Below are positions 13,828 to 25,490 of a stretch of DNA of 64,000 nucleotides, piece by piece. The notes below the pieces were generated by a model. The model had not been told where the DNA came from and searched no databases. It saw only the letters and a list, made by a program, of their open reading frames with translations. The translations under genes were made by a program, and so were the position numbers. Positions within the stretch are counted from its first letter, which is position 1. Each line of letters begins with the position of its first letter. The stretch is from Chrysomallon squamiferum (Eukaryota > Mollusca > Gastropoda > Neomphalida > Peltospiridae). Location: contig CM022679.1 of the NCBI GenBank assembly GCA_012295275.1, forward strand, positions 24,813,002 to 24,877,001. Direction: 5' to 3'.

Positions 13828-16066
13828 GCTTAACCTAATATATTTAGTGATAATATGAACATTTTATAATGATAATCATAACATTTTTTATTATTAGTGC
13901 AAAGTGATCATTCTAATTCTAATAGTTATGAATTTTATGATATTTAATTTTTGTCTATGTATTTGTTTTATTTATGAATACATACTTATTTTTCAGCTGA
14001 TTGATCTGTCATATTTCTTCTACATCTTCCTTGTGTTTGTGATCAGTTTTGGTGTTGCCTACCATGTCAACATGTACCCAAACTCACCACAGTCATGGAC
14101 GATTCTCAGAGATGTGTTACGATTGCCATACTTTCAGATGTATGGTGAACTTTTCCTAGACAGAATTGAAGGTATTTATTTTATTTTTTTTACTAGAGTT
14201 ATTAGAGAAAACTGTATAGTTATAATGCTGATCTAACAATGATGACTCCATGAGTCAGAGATAATAGATTTCTATTAAAACACACTACCCAAAAAGGAAA
14301 ATTGTTTTCCTTAAGTTTCAGTTTCAGTATAATTCTTGCTATGATCTATAAATATAAAATTATAAAACGTCATTCTCATTTATACAGAATCAATACTTAG
14401 TCTGTCAATTAGAACTTTTTCAAATACAAAATGTCTTGCCTTAGCATCTGCTTTTTCAAAAGATGTTTCTAAAAACTGACAATTCTTTATTCTGAAGGCA
14501 AAACAAATATGTGATATTATTTCAGAACATGGAGATTTGACAGTAACATTCAAGAAGTATTTCCTTATCACTTGTACTTATTTATTTACTTACATACTAT
14601 TCTTGTGAAAAAACACCAGGCTGTATAAGGTATACAAATACTTACTTACTTACTTGTACTTGTTTACTTTATTTGTTCGGTTATTTACTTTATTCACTTA
14701 TTATTCAGTTGAAGAAATATCTAGCTGTACATATAATCATTTAAATATTTACTTACTTGTACTTCTATATTTTATTTTATTTATTTTTTTTTATTTATTA
14801 TACTTTATTTTTTCTATATTTTTATTTTATTTATTACTTATTTGTTTTCTTTTATTTATTTATTATTTTTATTTATTTTTATTTTATATTTTATACTTTT
14901 GTTTTATTTACTCACTTTACTTCTATATTTTATTTATTTTACTTGTACTTTATTTTATTTATTTTTTTATTTTTTTTTTATTTTTATTTTATTTACTTTA
15001 TATTTTATATTTTTTTACTTTTGTACTTCTATATTTTTTTACTTTATTGTACTTTTATATTTTATTTTTATTTACTTTTATATTTTATTTATTTTACTTT
15101 ACTTTTATATTTTATTTACTTTTTTACTTTTATATTTTATTTACTCACTTAAACTTATTTTTATTTATTTGCTCACTTTGTACTTCTATATTTTATTTAC
15201 TTGCTCACTTGTACTTTTATTTTTATTTACTCACTTGTACTTTTATTTTTATTTACTTACTTTGTACTTCTATATTTTATTTACTTATTTTATTTACTTA
15301 CTTACTTATACTTCTATATTTTTTTATTTACTTATACTTTTTATTTTTCTATTTTTACTTACTTACTTGTACTTGTTTTATTTATTTACTTAACCACTTG
15401 TACTTGTTTACTTATTTTCTTAACCACTTGTATTTGTTTATTTATTTACTTATTATTCAGGAGAAGAAACATCAGGCTGTACATGTAACCAGTCTATTTG
15501 GCAGGAGGATCCTGATCAGCGATGTCCAGAAGCTAATTGGCTGAGCCCTGTGTTGTTGTCTGTCTACCTGCTGATGACAAACATTCTCCTTGTCAACCTT
15601 GTTATTGCCATGTTCAGGTTAGTCAAGGATTTTCGAGTCACACTTTGCTGTTATTGCAGAAGATATGGCAGATAGTTGTTAAACTCTTTTTTTTTTTTTT
15701 TTTATATATATATATATATATTTAATATATAATATGAATACAGTTTGCATACTACTACATTATTATTTATTTGAACTTCAAATATAAATCTTACAATAAA
15801 TAAATAATTACAATATAATAAGAAGTGTATTTCTCCTGTTTTTAACATCATAAAAAATCCACTTTTATTTGGTACAATAACATTATTTTTCAATGACTAA
15901 TTTCTGTCAGATGCTGATTTTCTTTATTTATTATTTTCTTTCCTTCTTTCTTTATTTCTTTACTTATTTTAACATTTCTATTTAAGCAAAGCTGTGATAA
16001 AGAAAAGAAAGTCAGCCTCCATGCAACTTGACAAGTTTATTTCTTTTCTTAATTTGTTAACATAAC

Positions 16067-16098
<32 letters not shown>

Positions 16099-17692
16099 CA
16101 AGTTCTACATTTAATACAATTCAAGTCAAATCAAGAAAAGTATGGAGTTTTTATCGCCTCTCTCTCATAACTGAATACCGTGATTGTCCCACTCTGGTTC
16201 CTCCTTTTATCATTTTGGAGCATTTGTTCCAGGTTTATTAGATGGACACTACGCAAAACAGTCTTGAAAAAAGAAAGTGAGAAACCAAATACTTTAATAA
16301 GTACATTATTTTATATATCTGTGATAGTAAAACAGTATTAAAAAATATTGTGAATTAGTGAAATGGAGAATAATACTGAAAACATGTCTGTTGCAATTAC
16401 TACTCAAGATATTTATTTCAAATGTTATTAATCAGCCAAAGTGTTATTTCTGTACATCAGAGATAGTGTTTTGTTTTCAACTATTACAAATATATAACAA
16501 GTATGTTGAAGTTATTGACAGTGCATTTTCTTTTCTTGATATAGATATTACCTTATGATCAGAAAATAAGAAAATTCTGATACTTTTAAAGCAGTTGTTT
16601 TATTTTGTCCCTTCTGACAAACAATACTATAAATAAATAAATAAATAAATAAATAAAAAAATAAATAAAGAAAAAAAAGTAATAATAACAAATTAATAAA
16701 AAAATAAATTAAAAAAAATAATAATAATAGAAATATATAAATAACAAATAAAAATAAAAAATTACTTATAATAATGTGAATTAAATAGTAAAAATATTTT
16801 GATAAAAAAATTAGGTTTATCCAAATGATTATTTTGTTAAATATAACAAGTATGTAGATATTTATAAAAAAAAATTCATGACACAGTGAACCAGTAATTA
16901 TGTTAAACTGGGTTTTTTTATTTATTGTAGTGAAGAAGAAGGAAGGCAATGACGATCTGACTCAGTTTGAGAAAGTAGCTACAAACCATTACCTGTCTCA
17001 TACTAACCCATTTGAAAAACAGAAACCTGATAATGGAGACAGCAAAACAAAAAAAAGTAATTTTAATATTTTGTAGAATTTTGCTGGATTTTTTTTCAAA
17101 TATTGTTCAGTGCACTGAGGCTTACATTCAGTCAATTTCTTCCATCAAAACTGTTGGTGTGTGTGTTCTGCAATCACTGTTACTGTATGTAATGGCAAGA
17201 TGTGATAACTTGATAAATTTATAAAACATCGGTTACTGACCAGAAATAAAGCTTTTTGGGAGAGAACTATTTTTACTTTGAAAATTACTTGTTATTTACT
17301 TATGTATAATGTTCAAAATTAGTATATAACAGCTAGTTTGAATCCTATAACACTATTTTGAGAACAGTTTTCATTTAAAAAATAACAAATAAATTCCTAT
17401 TTCAGTTAGTCATGCATGACTGATGTTTCAGAAAGCTGTGGTCTGTGCTATCTTCCAGTTTAACATTGTTTTCACATATTGTCATATTCTTTTATTAAAA
17501 ATGTGTTCAAGACTGCATTTATTTCACAGTGCCTGGACAACCTGTCACAAACTTTTTATCTTCCTTTTCTTTTTAGTTTCCTATCTTCTTGTCAAAAATT
17601 AAAAAAAAAACCTGTATATTTCTGTGTGTATATGTTTTCTATTTATTTGTATTGCATTTTAAATTGAATATCAGGAGAGACAGCATTTTAAG

Positions 17693-17732
<40 letters not shown>

Positions 17733-17929
17733 CATATTTATTTTTATTTTGCTGTTAGTTCAATGTGAGTATAGATTGTGTGGGATGTGGGTGAGTTTCT
17801 ACTTATTTTTATTCCATTTTCAGTTCAGTATCAGATGAGACAGAGGACAAATTTAGAAAACAGAATAATGAGAAGATTGATAAGATTATAAAGATGTTGA
17901 CTGACATGAAACAGCAAACACCAACCTGA
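322..17929 (+). CDS. TRPM: TRPM-family cation channel (5' partial, frame broken in three exons)
   Basis: Tetrameric TRP-melastatin channel of a cell or organelle membrane. Exons: 322-490, 951-1131, 1578-1741, 2195-2374, 3679-3844, 4462-4549, 4908-4974, 6282-6388, 6892-7033, 7393-7443, 7758-7884, 10457-10606, 11007-11106, 11821-12046, 12379-12636, 12952-13095, 13427-13681, 13997-14171, 15461-15617, 16103-16276, 16931-17056, 17829-17929 (stop TGA 17927-17929). All have AG/GT borders. The N-terminal homology region shows GAWIITGGT, VEGSGRAAD and LALEWNCCDIAR. S1-S6 lie in exons 15-19, with the pore motif LPYFQMYGE in exon 18. The TRP helix (KVWSFYRLSL, then PPFIIL) is in exon 20 and a short coiled coil ends the protein. 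There is no NUDT9 or alpha-kinase domain. Exons 4 (near 2329), 9 (several) and 20 (near 16232) carry indels; their lengths miss the expected phase by exactly the indels seen. Family call is firm; subfamily is not. Confidence 0.93.
3814..4001 (+). repeat. Tandem copy of TRPM exon 5 end and its splice donor
   Basis: The last ~30 nt of exon 5 plus its donor and first intron bases (3814-3860) recur with a few mismatches at 3951-4001. The copy includes a second GTGAGTTTCCAT donor, about 137 bp downstream of the real one. Confidence 0.75.
4722..4768. repeat. (CA)n microsatellite in TRPM intron 6
   Basis: About 23 uninterrupted CA units. Open frames through it (poly His-Thr or Cys-Val) are artefacts. 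Confidence 0.97.
5392..6155. repeat. Inverted repeat element in TRPM intron 7
   Basis: The arm at 5392-5460 (containing CCCAGAGGGACAAAGGCTCA) is matched in reverse complement at about 6083-6155 (TGAGCCTTTGTCCCTCTGGG). Similarity continues through a shared block resembling AGGTCTRTGTAGATAAT. The spacer is about 620 bp and non-coding. This could be a MITE-like element or two opposed copies of one repeat. Confidence 0.7.
6892..7033 (+). other. TRPM: TRPM exon 9 with a cluster of frameshifting indels
   Basis: Residues read as MMTALVE, VDFVKLF, DTDIHIDLKKFLTIKNLHS, but only by moving between frames. There is an extra A near 6901, an extra A in the run at 6920-6925, an extra T near 6951, a missing base near 6963 and an extra CT near 7021. 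The net change is +1, matching the exon's 142-nt length against phase-0 neighbours. Amino-acid conservation between the breaks favours consensus error over old decay. Confidence 0.75.
7885..10456 (+). other. Large TRPM intron 11, repeat-rich, no gene
   Basis: This 2.6-kb intron contains poly-T and (TTA)-type tracts. A block near 8090-8140 recurs at 8442-8490 (shared TACATTTTAATYGTTGATTT), suggesting a ~350-bp tandem duplication. A pogo/Tigger-like fragment lies at its 3' end. Open frames at 8674-8859 and 9071-9307 are low-complexity and are not supported as genes. Confidence 0.6.
10321..10430 (+). mobile_element. Pogo/Tigger-like MITE fragment
   Basis: It begins CAGGTTGAGCATCCCTTAAC, which resembles the terminal inverted repeat of pogo/Tigger DNA transposons as I recall it. 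An A-rich block with AACTTTTTTGAGCAGCCAAA follows. Only one end is recognisable. It sits directly before the acceptor of TRPM exon 12. Confidence 0.55.
13725..13826 (+). repeat. Poly-T and (TTA)n tract in TRPM intron 17
   Basis: A long T run followed by about 17 TTA/ATT units, inside the intron between exons carrying S4 and S5. Confidence 0.95.
14580..15455 (+). repeat. Low-complexity TACTT/TTTA array in TRPM intron 18
   Basis: Nearly 900 bp built from variants of short units such as TTACTT, TTTATTTAC and TATATTTTA, on a T-rich strand. It yields long open frames in three registers made of Phe, Leu, Tyr and Ile. These are compositional artefacts, since the real exon begins at 15461. Confidence 0.93.
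17695..17731 (+). repeat. (GT)n microsatellite in last TRPM intron
   Basis: About 18 GT units, within the intron before the terminal exon. Confidence 0.97.
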
Positions 17930-18330
17930 GAACAGCATCAGAGTATCTATGATTCCTCCGAGGAAGATGAAGATTTTAACCCTTTTTATGAAGTATACTG
18001 ATATTGTCATGGAAACAGTATTGTTTCATAAGGTGTCAGTGATGTTGTAAACAGATGAGAATTTTTAAGTATACCTCTGACTGTGTGATCAATCATTTTT
18101 TGTGTGTTCAAGTGACTGTTTATTTTATTCTTTGTATCCAGTCTTTGGTAATGATTACATAGAGCAATACAATGACATGTTTACAAGATTGTAAACAGCC
18201 TGATAGATACAGTGTCTTTTATGTTAATTACAAAACATAGGAAAATCTATTTCAAGCAAGATAAATCCTCAGTTTAACGGGGATTTTTCTATACATCTCT
18301 GCAACAAATCATAAAATAAAATATTTCCTT
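17930..18330 (+). other. TRPM 3' untranslated region
   Basis: Follows the TGA at 17927-17929. The first strong AATAAA polyadenylation hexamer is at 18315-18320. The extent of the UTR is inferred. Confidence 0.5.
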
Positions 18331-18589
18331 CATTCACTTTTTATTTTATTGAAATTCTTTATTAGTAGTAAAGAGTTGTACTTGAACACAAAACAGTAAC
18401 TCTTTAGTATACAAAATGTATTTAAATAATTTTATTGCTTTGCTTAATCATTAGAAAAGATTGGTAACAAAAATAAAATAAGTAATCACATGAATATACG
18501 CAAACTTTTCAAGAAACTGTTTCTACCACTACAATTACAATTCAGTATTACTGGAAATATTTTAGTTTAAAATATATAAAATATACTAA

Positions 18590-21500
18590 TATAATAACTA
18601 ACTATTTTTTTTTTATTAGAATTTTTTATATGAAACCTTTATAGAATAAATATTAAATATTTTATGTAGATTAGTTATCAATGTATTTTTTTTATTTTTT
18701 TTTTTAAACAATTTAATTTTATTTGAATCATTCTAACACTGTTACTTGTATTGGATTGGACAAGCAAAATAATTATATTTTTTAATTTATTCATTCTATT
18801 TGTGTTTGTACATATTATAAAACTAGGTGAGCAAGAAAGATATATATATATAAATTTTAGAAAATGTTTATTTTAAAAAATTTTATTCAAAAAGGAAAAG
18901 GAAAGGAAAATTTGATTTTCTTTTGATTTTCTTAAATAAAAAAATAAAACTATTAGATTCATCAGTAAAAATTTAGGTGATAAAATTTAATTAAAGATGA
19001 TGATTGTTATTCAAAAAAAAATTAAAATTTTTTAGTTTATTTTTTCCTTCAACATTTAGCTCTCATGCAATGATAAATATATATTAATTGTAATTGTGCA
19101 AGACAAATGTGTGTATGTGTGTGTTGTAACACAGTCACTGTAATACTTGCATTTATCTTTAATCCATTCTCTCTAAAGATTTTTTTTTTTTAACATATAT
19201 TTTAGCATTTACAAAGTAAATGGATGACTAATGATATCTTATTTTTGTTTGTCATATTTTGTTTATAGAAATTTTATATGAAACCTTTTTAAAATAAAAT
19301 TTTTATTTGGTAGGATAACAATTTTTTTTAAATAAATATTTTTTAAAAATTTTTTCAGTTTTGTTTTTTTGAAATAATATTTTGTTTCAATTTTTAACTG
19401 TTTTTTTTTTGTTTTTATTTACACAGTGTGTTTATGAAAATGTATGAGTTTTAGAATGATATATAAATATCTAGAAATTGATTCTTTTAGATCAAAATAA
19501 TAATAATGTGTTGTCCTTTATTAATTTATATTTGATTTGATATTTGAAAATGCTTATGTATGATATTTTTTTTTTTTTTTTTTTGGTTTCTTTTTTTTTT
19601 TTTGTTCTTTATATAATAGAGTTTGGAACAATTTTATCATAACCTTTTACAGTGTTTTATTAATTTTTAGAATAATTTTTCATTTGAATATTTTTGTTCT
19701 TATGTTTTTAAAAAAATATATAAAAATTTTTTACATTGTTTATAAAATTATTTTTAAACCATAGTGCCTCTGATTATAACAGTTTTGATATTTTAATTTT
19801 TCTTCCATTTCAAATATTTTGATAACTTAACATTTTTTTTTTATACCATTGATTTTATTTTTTTTTTTTTTTTTTGTTTCTAAACATTTACTGTATCAAA
19901 AAAAAAAAATGAAAAATATTTTTGATTTGATTTTTTTTTTTTTATTTATTGCTACATAACTACAACAACTCTTCAGAAGAAGAAACTGTATGGCACAAGA
20001 ACTTTTCTACAGAGAACAATGTTGTTCATAGTCACTGCTGGCCTTGACATGGAGTCAACAAACAAATTAAAAAATAGATCTACTACAAGATTTCAGAACA
20101 ACTGAAATTATAAGAATTAGGTCACAAGATATTTGCTAACGAAAATATAAATTTTATTAATGAGCTGGTAATAATTCATAATTTTATGTCATTACCAATG
20201 TATATTTTTATTGTTTTATTTAAATGTTTATTTTAATCATTCTAACACTGCTACTCATTTTGCATACAACTACCAAAGAATATTTTCTGTATTTTATTTA
20301 CACAGATGTGTGTTTGTGAAAATGTCTGAGAGTTAGAATGATGTATAAATATTTAGAAATTGATTTTATTTATTTCTTTTTCTTTTTTAAATGACATAAT
20401 GAAGGAATATTTGGTTTTCTTGATTCAATAATTTTGTGTTGAAAACTTGAGTATAAAATTCTTTCAACAAACTAAAATATTAGATCCACTGATATCAATG
20501 TATGTTTTTATTTTTTGTATTTAAATTTTAAAAACATACATTGATAACTAATCTACATAAAAAAATAAATAATAATAATATTTTTTTGTATTTAAATTTT
20601 ATTTCAATCATTCTAACACTGAAAACACATTGAATATATTTTGCTTATTGCATAGAACAAGCAAAATGTATTCAATGTGTTTTCTTTACTAGATTTGTAC
20701 ATTATATAAAATGTACGAGAGCTAGAAAAATAAATAAGTTTGAAAAATATGATGTAATGAAATAAAATTTGATTTTCTTGATTTATAAATAAATAAAACT
20801 ATTAGATTCACCAATGTGAAATTTAGGTGATAAAATATAATTAAAGATGATGATTGTTATTGAAAAAAAATCAATTAAAATGTTTAGTTTATATTTTCCT
20901 CTTCAATATTAAGCTCTCATAGAATGATTATAATTGTACAAGTGTGTTTATATGTGTGTGCATTATAACAATCACTGTAATACTTTTATTTTAACTTTCA
21001 TCCGTCCTCTAAAGATATTTTTTATCATATATTTTAGGATTTACAAAGTATATGGATAACTAATGATATCTTATTTTTGTTTGTCATATTTTGTAGCATT
21101 TTAGTTTGAAACCTTTTTAAAATAACATATATTTTTTAAAAACATTTTTCAGTTACATATTTTTGAAATAATATTTTGTTTCAATCTCTGTTTAACTGTT
21201 TGTCTATGTATTTTATTTACACAGGTTTGTGTTTGTGAAAATGTATGAGTTTTAGAATGATATATAAATATCTAGAAATTGATTCTTTTAGATCAAAATA
21301 ATAGAAATGTGTTGTCCTTTATTAATTTATATTTGATTTGATGCTTGAAACTGCTTGTATGATATATATATATATTTTAATATGACAAATTTGTTCTTTA
21401 TATAATAGAGTTTGGAACAATTTTATCCTAACCTTTTACTAGTTTAATTAATTTTTAGAATAATTTCTCATTTGAACATTTTTGTTCTTACAGTGTTTGT

Positions 21501-23680
21501 AAAAATATACTTTTTGCATTGTGTATAAAATTAGTTTTAAACCATAGTGCCTCTGATTATAACAGTATTTGATATTTTATTTTATAGTTCCATTTCAAAT
21601 AGAAAACCTTCTACATTTGTTATACCATTCCTTTTATATTTCTTTGGCCTCTTCAGAAAACATTTGTTCCTAAATTATTACCAAAAAATAATGTAGTATT
21701 TCAAAGGTTAGTGCCACATAACTACAACAACTCTTCAGAAGAAACTGTATGACACAAGAAGTGATCTACAGAGAACAGTGTTGTTCATAGTCACTGCTGT
21801 CTTGACATGTAGTCAACAAGTAAATTAAAAAAAAGATCTACTACAAGATTTCAGTACAACTGAAATTATAAGAATTAGGTCACAAAATATTTGCTAATGA
21901 AAATATAAACTTTATTAATGAGCTGGTAATAATTCATAATTTTATGTTGTTACCAATTTATATTTTAATTGTTTTATTTAAATTTTTATTTTAATCATTT
22001 TATCATTCTAACCTTTTAAAATAACACTATATTTTTAAAAAATTTTTCATACATATTTTTGAAAAATATTTTCTGTGTTTTTTTTACACAGATGTGTGTT
22101 TGTGAAAATGTCCGAGAGTTAGAATGATGTATAAATATTTAGAAATTGATTTTATTTATTTCTTTTTCTTTTTTAAATGACATAATGAAGGAATATTTGG
22201 TTTTCTTGATTCAGTAATTTTTAAAAACTGTTTGAAAACTTGATATATAAAATATATATTTTAAACTAAACTAAAATATTATATCCACTGATAACAAATT
22301 TGTTCTTTATATGTATGTTTTTTTTTTTTTTTATTTAATTTTTAAAATAATTTCACTGAATATTTTTGTTCTTACAAAAAAAAATAAAATATACTTTTTT
22401 ATTTAAAAAAATTAGTTTTTAAAACCATTCTTCCTCTGATTATAAAAAGTATTTGAATTTTATTTTGTTTATTCCATTTCAAAAGAAAATGTTTCAATTT
22501 TTTTTTATACCATTCCTTTTATATTTCTTTATATAAAATTGGAAAATATTTGTTTCTTAAACAAGTTTGAAAAACATAAAAAAAAAAAATAAAATTTGAT
22601 TTTCTTGATTTATAAATAAATAACTACAACAACTCTCCAGAAGAAACTGTATGGCACAAGAAGTGATCTACAGAGAACAGTGTTGTTCATAGTCACTGCT
22701 GACTTGACATGTAGTCAACAAGTAAATTAAAAAATAGATCTACTACAAGATTTCAGAACAACTGAAATTATAAGAATTAGGCCACAAAATATTTGCTAAC
22801 GAAAATATAAACTTTATTAATGAGCTGGTAATAACTCATAATTTTATGTTGTTACCAATTTTTATTTTTGTTTTATTTTTGTATTATTTAATTTTTTATT
22901 TTAATCATTCTAACACTGCTACTCATTTTGCATACAACTACCAAAGAATATTTTCTGTATTTTATTTACACAGATCTGTGTTTCTGAAAATGTATTATAT
23001 GGGATATTTATTTGTGACAAGATAATTAACAGTAAGACATAAATGTATAACACATAAATATATTTTTACAACCATTTTTGTAGAACCATTTTTGTATGAA
23101 TTTTTGTATGAAACATTTTTAAAATAAATATTAATAATTTTAAGTTGATTAGTTATCAATGTATATTTTATTTTTTGTATTCAGATTTTATTTGAATCAT
23201 TCTAACACTGCTACTTGTATTGCATACAACAAGCAAAATTTATTCAATGTGTTTTCTTTACATAAATTTGTGTTTTACATTATATAAAATGTATGAGAGC
23301 TAGAAAGATATATAAGTATTTAGAAAAAAGCATTTAAAAAGATGACATAATGAAAGAAAATTTGATTTTCTTGATTTATAAATAAATAAAACTATTAGAT
23401 TCACCAATGTGAAATTTAGGCAATAAAATTTAATTAAAGATGATGATTATTATTAAAAAAACAATTAAAATGTTTAGTTTATATTTTCCTCTTCAATGTT
23501 TAGCTCTCATGCAATGATAAATGTATTTTAATTGTGCAAGACTAATGTGTGTATATGTGTGTGCATTATAACAATCACAGTAATACTTCCATTTATCTTT
23601 AATCCGTCCTCTAAATATATATTTAACCATGGATGACTAATGATATCTTATTTTTGGTTGTCATATTTTGTAGAATTTTA
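18590..23680. repeat. Decayed tandem array of ~0.9-1.8 kb modules
   Basis: A module starting ACTACAACAACTC recurs at about 19961, 21723 and 22625, and includes GAGCTGGTAATAA about 200 bp later. A second module (AAAGATGATGATTGTTATT, then TTTAGCTCTCATGCAATGA) recurs near 18970, 20821 and 23411. A third (CATTCTAACACTG) recurs several times. Unequal spacing shows internal deletions. I see no transposase, reverse transcriptase or clear coding frame on either strand. Confidence 0.8.
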
Positions 23681-24045
23681 AAAACTGAAAAAACCCAAAC
23701 AAATTTAACATTAATTTCACAATTTATTCTCCTCAGCACTGTGTATGAACTCATTTAGCATACAAAATAATTCAGACAAATTGTAGAAACATTTTATTAA
23801 TTGTGGTAATTTCAGTATGAAAAAAACAGTAATGGTATCTAAATGTATCAAGACATTTCCACTTGAATAAGTGTTCTTTTTTATTTCTTTATCATATATT
23901 TTTTATTAATTTTAATTTTTTTATTTAAAAAAATAATATTAATGTAATGTTTTGATTTAATGAAAGTACAGGTAGATTTAATTTTTTTTTAAAGGAATGA
24001 GCTACATTTTTTAGTTTTCACCTCAACATTAATTATCAGGTAGAT

Positions 24046-24047
<2 letters not shown>

Positions 24048-24080
<33 letters not shown>
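24048..24080. repeat. (AT)n microsatellite
   Basis: Uninterrupted alternating AT tract in non-coding DNA. Confidence 0.95.
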
Positions 24081-24084
<4 letters not shown>

Positions 24085-24676
24085 ATTAAGTGTTTTGTAC
24101 ACCAAAACTGATCCACATTTTAAGATGATCTCAGTTTTAACAGAGTCAGAGGAAACAAATCTCATTATGTAACTAACAAACATGTTCTGTCCATAACAAA
24201 CTCCTACACTCTGGTTATAATTTAACAGATACAAATCATGAGCTGAACCATGCTTTAGTTTGTTAAATATAAATCTGTTGATGGTTTAAAGTGGCTAGTG
24301 TTTTTTTATTTTTCAAAGAAGAAATTATGAATCATTTCTTTTTCTAGATAAATTAAATTGTTTGTTATGGGCATGAATAAACTGAATGAATATGATATTT
24401 AATATATCTATCTATCTATCTATCTATATATATATATTTTTTTTTCTCTGGTAATTATGATTATGTTCATGATTTGTCTGGGTTTTTTATTATTAAAATA
24501 AATAATGGAACTTTTCATACAAGTGTTTTTGGTTTTTATTTTCTGTTAATATTTTAGTTATTTTTTGAGGGGTGTTCTTTTATTGGGGTGGGGGCTGTTA
24601 TTGTTTGTGTTTTTGTTTTATTCTGGTTTTTTATTACATAATTTAATTTAATTTAGATATTTATTCATTATTATTA

Positions 24677-25490
24677 TACACAGACACTACTGTACTGAAG
24701 AAAATATTTTAAAAACCCAGTATATTTTGTTATAACTCAGTGGATTGTAAATAGTAAAACAGTCACTTTAGGTTACAGGGGTCACTAAAAGTACCTAATA
24801 TTATGTCTGAAGTGTGATGGACATGTCTGGTTCTTGAAGAATATGCCACTGAATAATTTCAATTATGGTTAAGCTATGTAAAAAGTGGGAGAAGAGAGGG
24901 TCACTGAATAGTTTCAATTATTGCATCTTAAAGATGAGTGCAAGCTGTTGTCAGTATTTTGAATAGTCATAAAATGGGATTGGATGAATTTTAAGCCATA
25001 AATTCAGTAACATATAAAATCAGTGACAACAACTGTAATCAGCAAATGATAAACGCTTATCTAAATATTTTACAGTTTACGAAATAAAGTTTCTTCATTT
25101 TTAAGTTGCAGTTTCTTATTTTTATGCTGTGTGATGAAAAAAGAAAGTGGTATTTTGTTTAATATATTAAATTAAAATCAAAATAACATAAATATGTGGC
25201 ATATAAAAAAAAGACGACATTAAGTTATTACCTTAAAGTAACGAGTCCAACAAAACAGATACTGAAATGTGATCTCCTAGAGAAAGTTGGGATTCCCCTA
25301 CCACTTCATCCAAGCATTCCCGGTAAAACTCGGAACAATTCGGTTAATTTCTGTATATAATAATTATAAAATTCTTTGGCACTATTGATAATGGAGTAAA
25401 AAGCAGAAATTATATTAATTAATGTTCATTTACAAATTAAAGTATACATTTTAATTTAAGATAATGGTTGATAGTAGACGGATATATATC
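24677..25490 (-). repeat. Duplicate copy A of caspase promoter, first exon and intron 1
   Basis: High similarity in the same orientation to 32848-33116 and 33690-34256. Shared blocks include the TGGTTCTTGAAGAATAT stretch, GAATTTTAAGCCRTAAATTC, and the long AAGACGACATTAAGTTATTA region. No caspase coding exon follows on the minus strand, so this is an orphan 5' segment. Confidence 0.85.
25232..25330 (-). promoter_or_regulatory. Orphan first exon and promoter-proximal DNA (copy A), with kappaB-like motif
   Basis: On the minus strand the exon ends CTTTAAG with a GTAATAAC donor at 25230-25231, identical to the caspase first exon. A GGGATTCCCC motif lies at 25289-25298 and fits the Rel/NF-kappaB consensus GGGRNNYYCC. 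If transcribed it would give a non-coding or chimeric RNA. Activity is inferred. Confidence 0.45.

Noticed and set aside
14654-15544. 296-residue open frame, the longest after the TLR
   Set aside because: Composed of Phe, Leu, Tyr and Ile from a T-rich TACTT/TTTA array, open in three registers. The only real coding part is the TRPM exon from 15461, in another frame.
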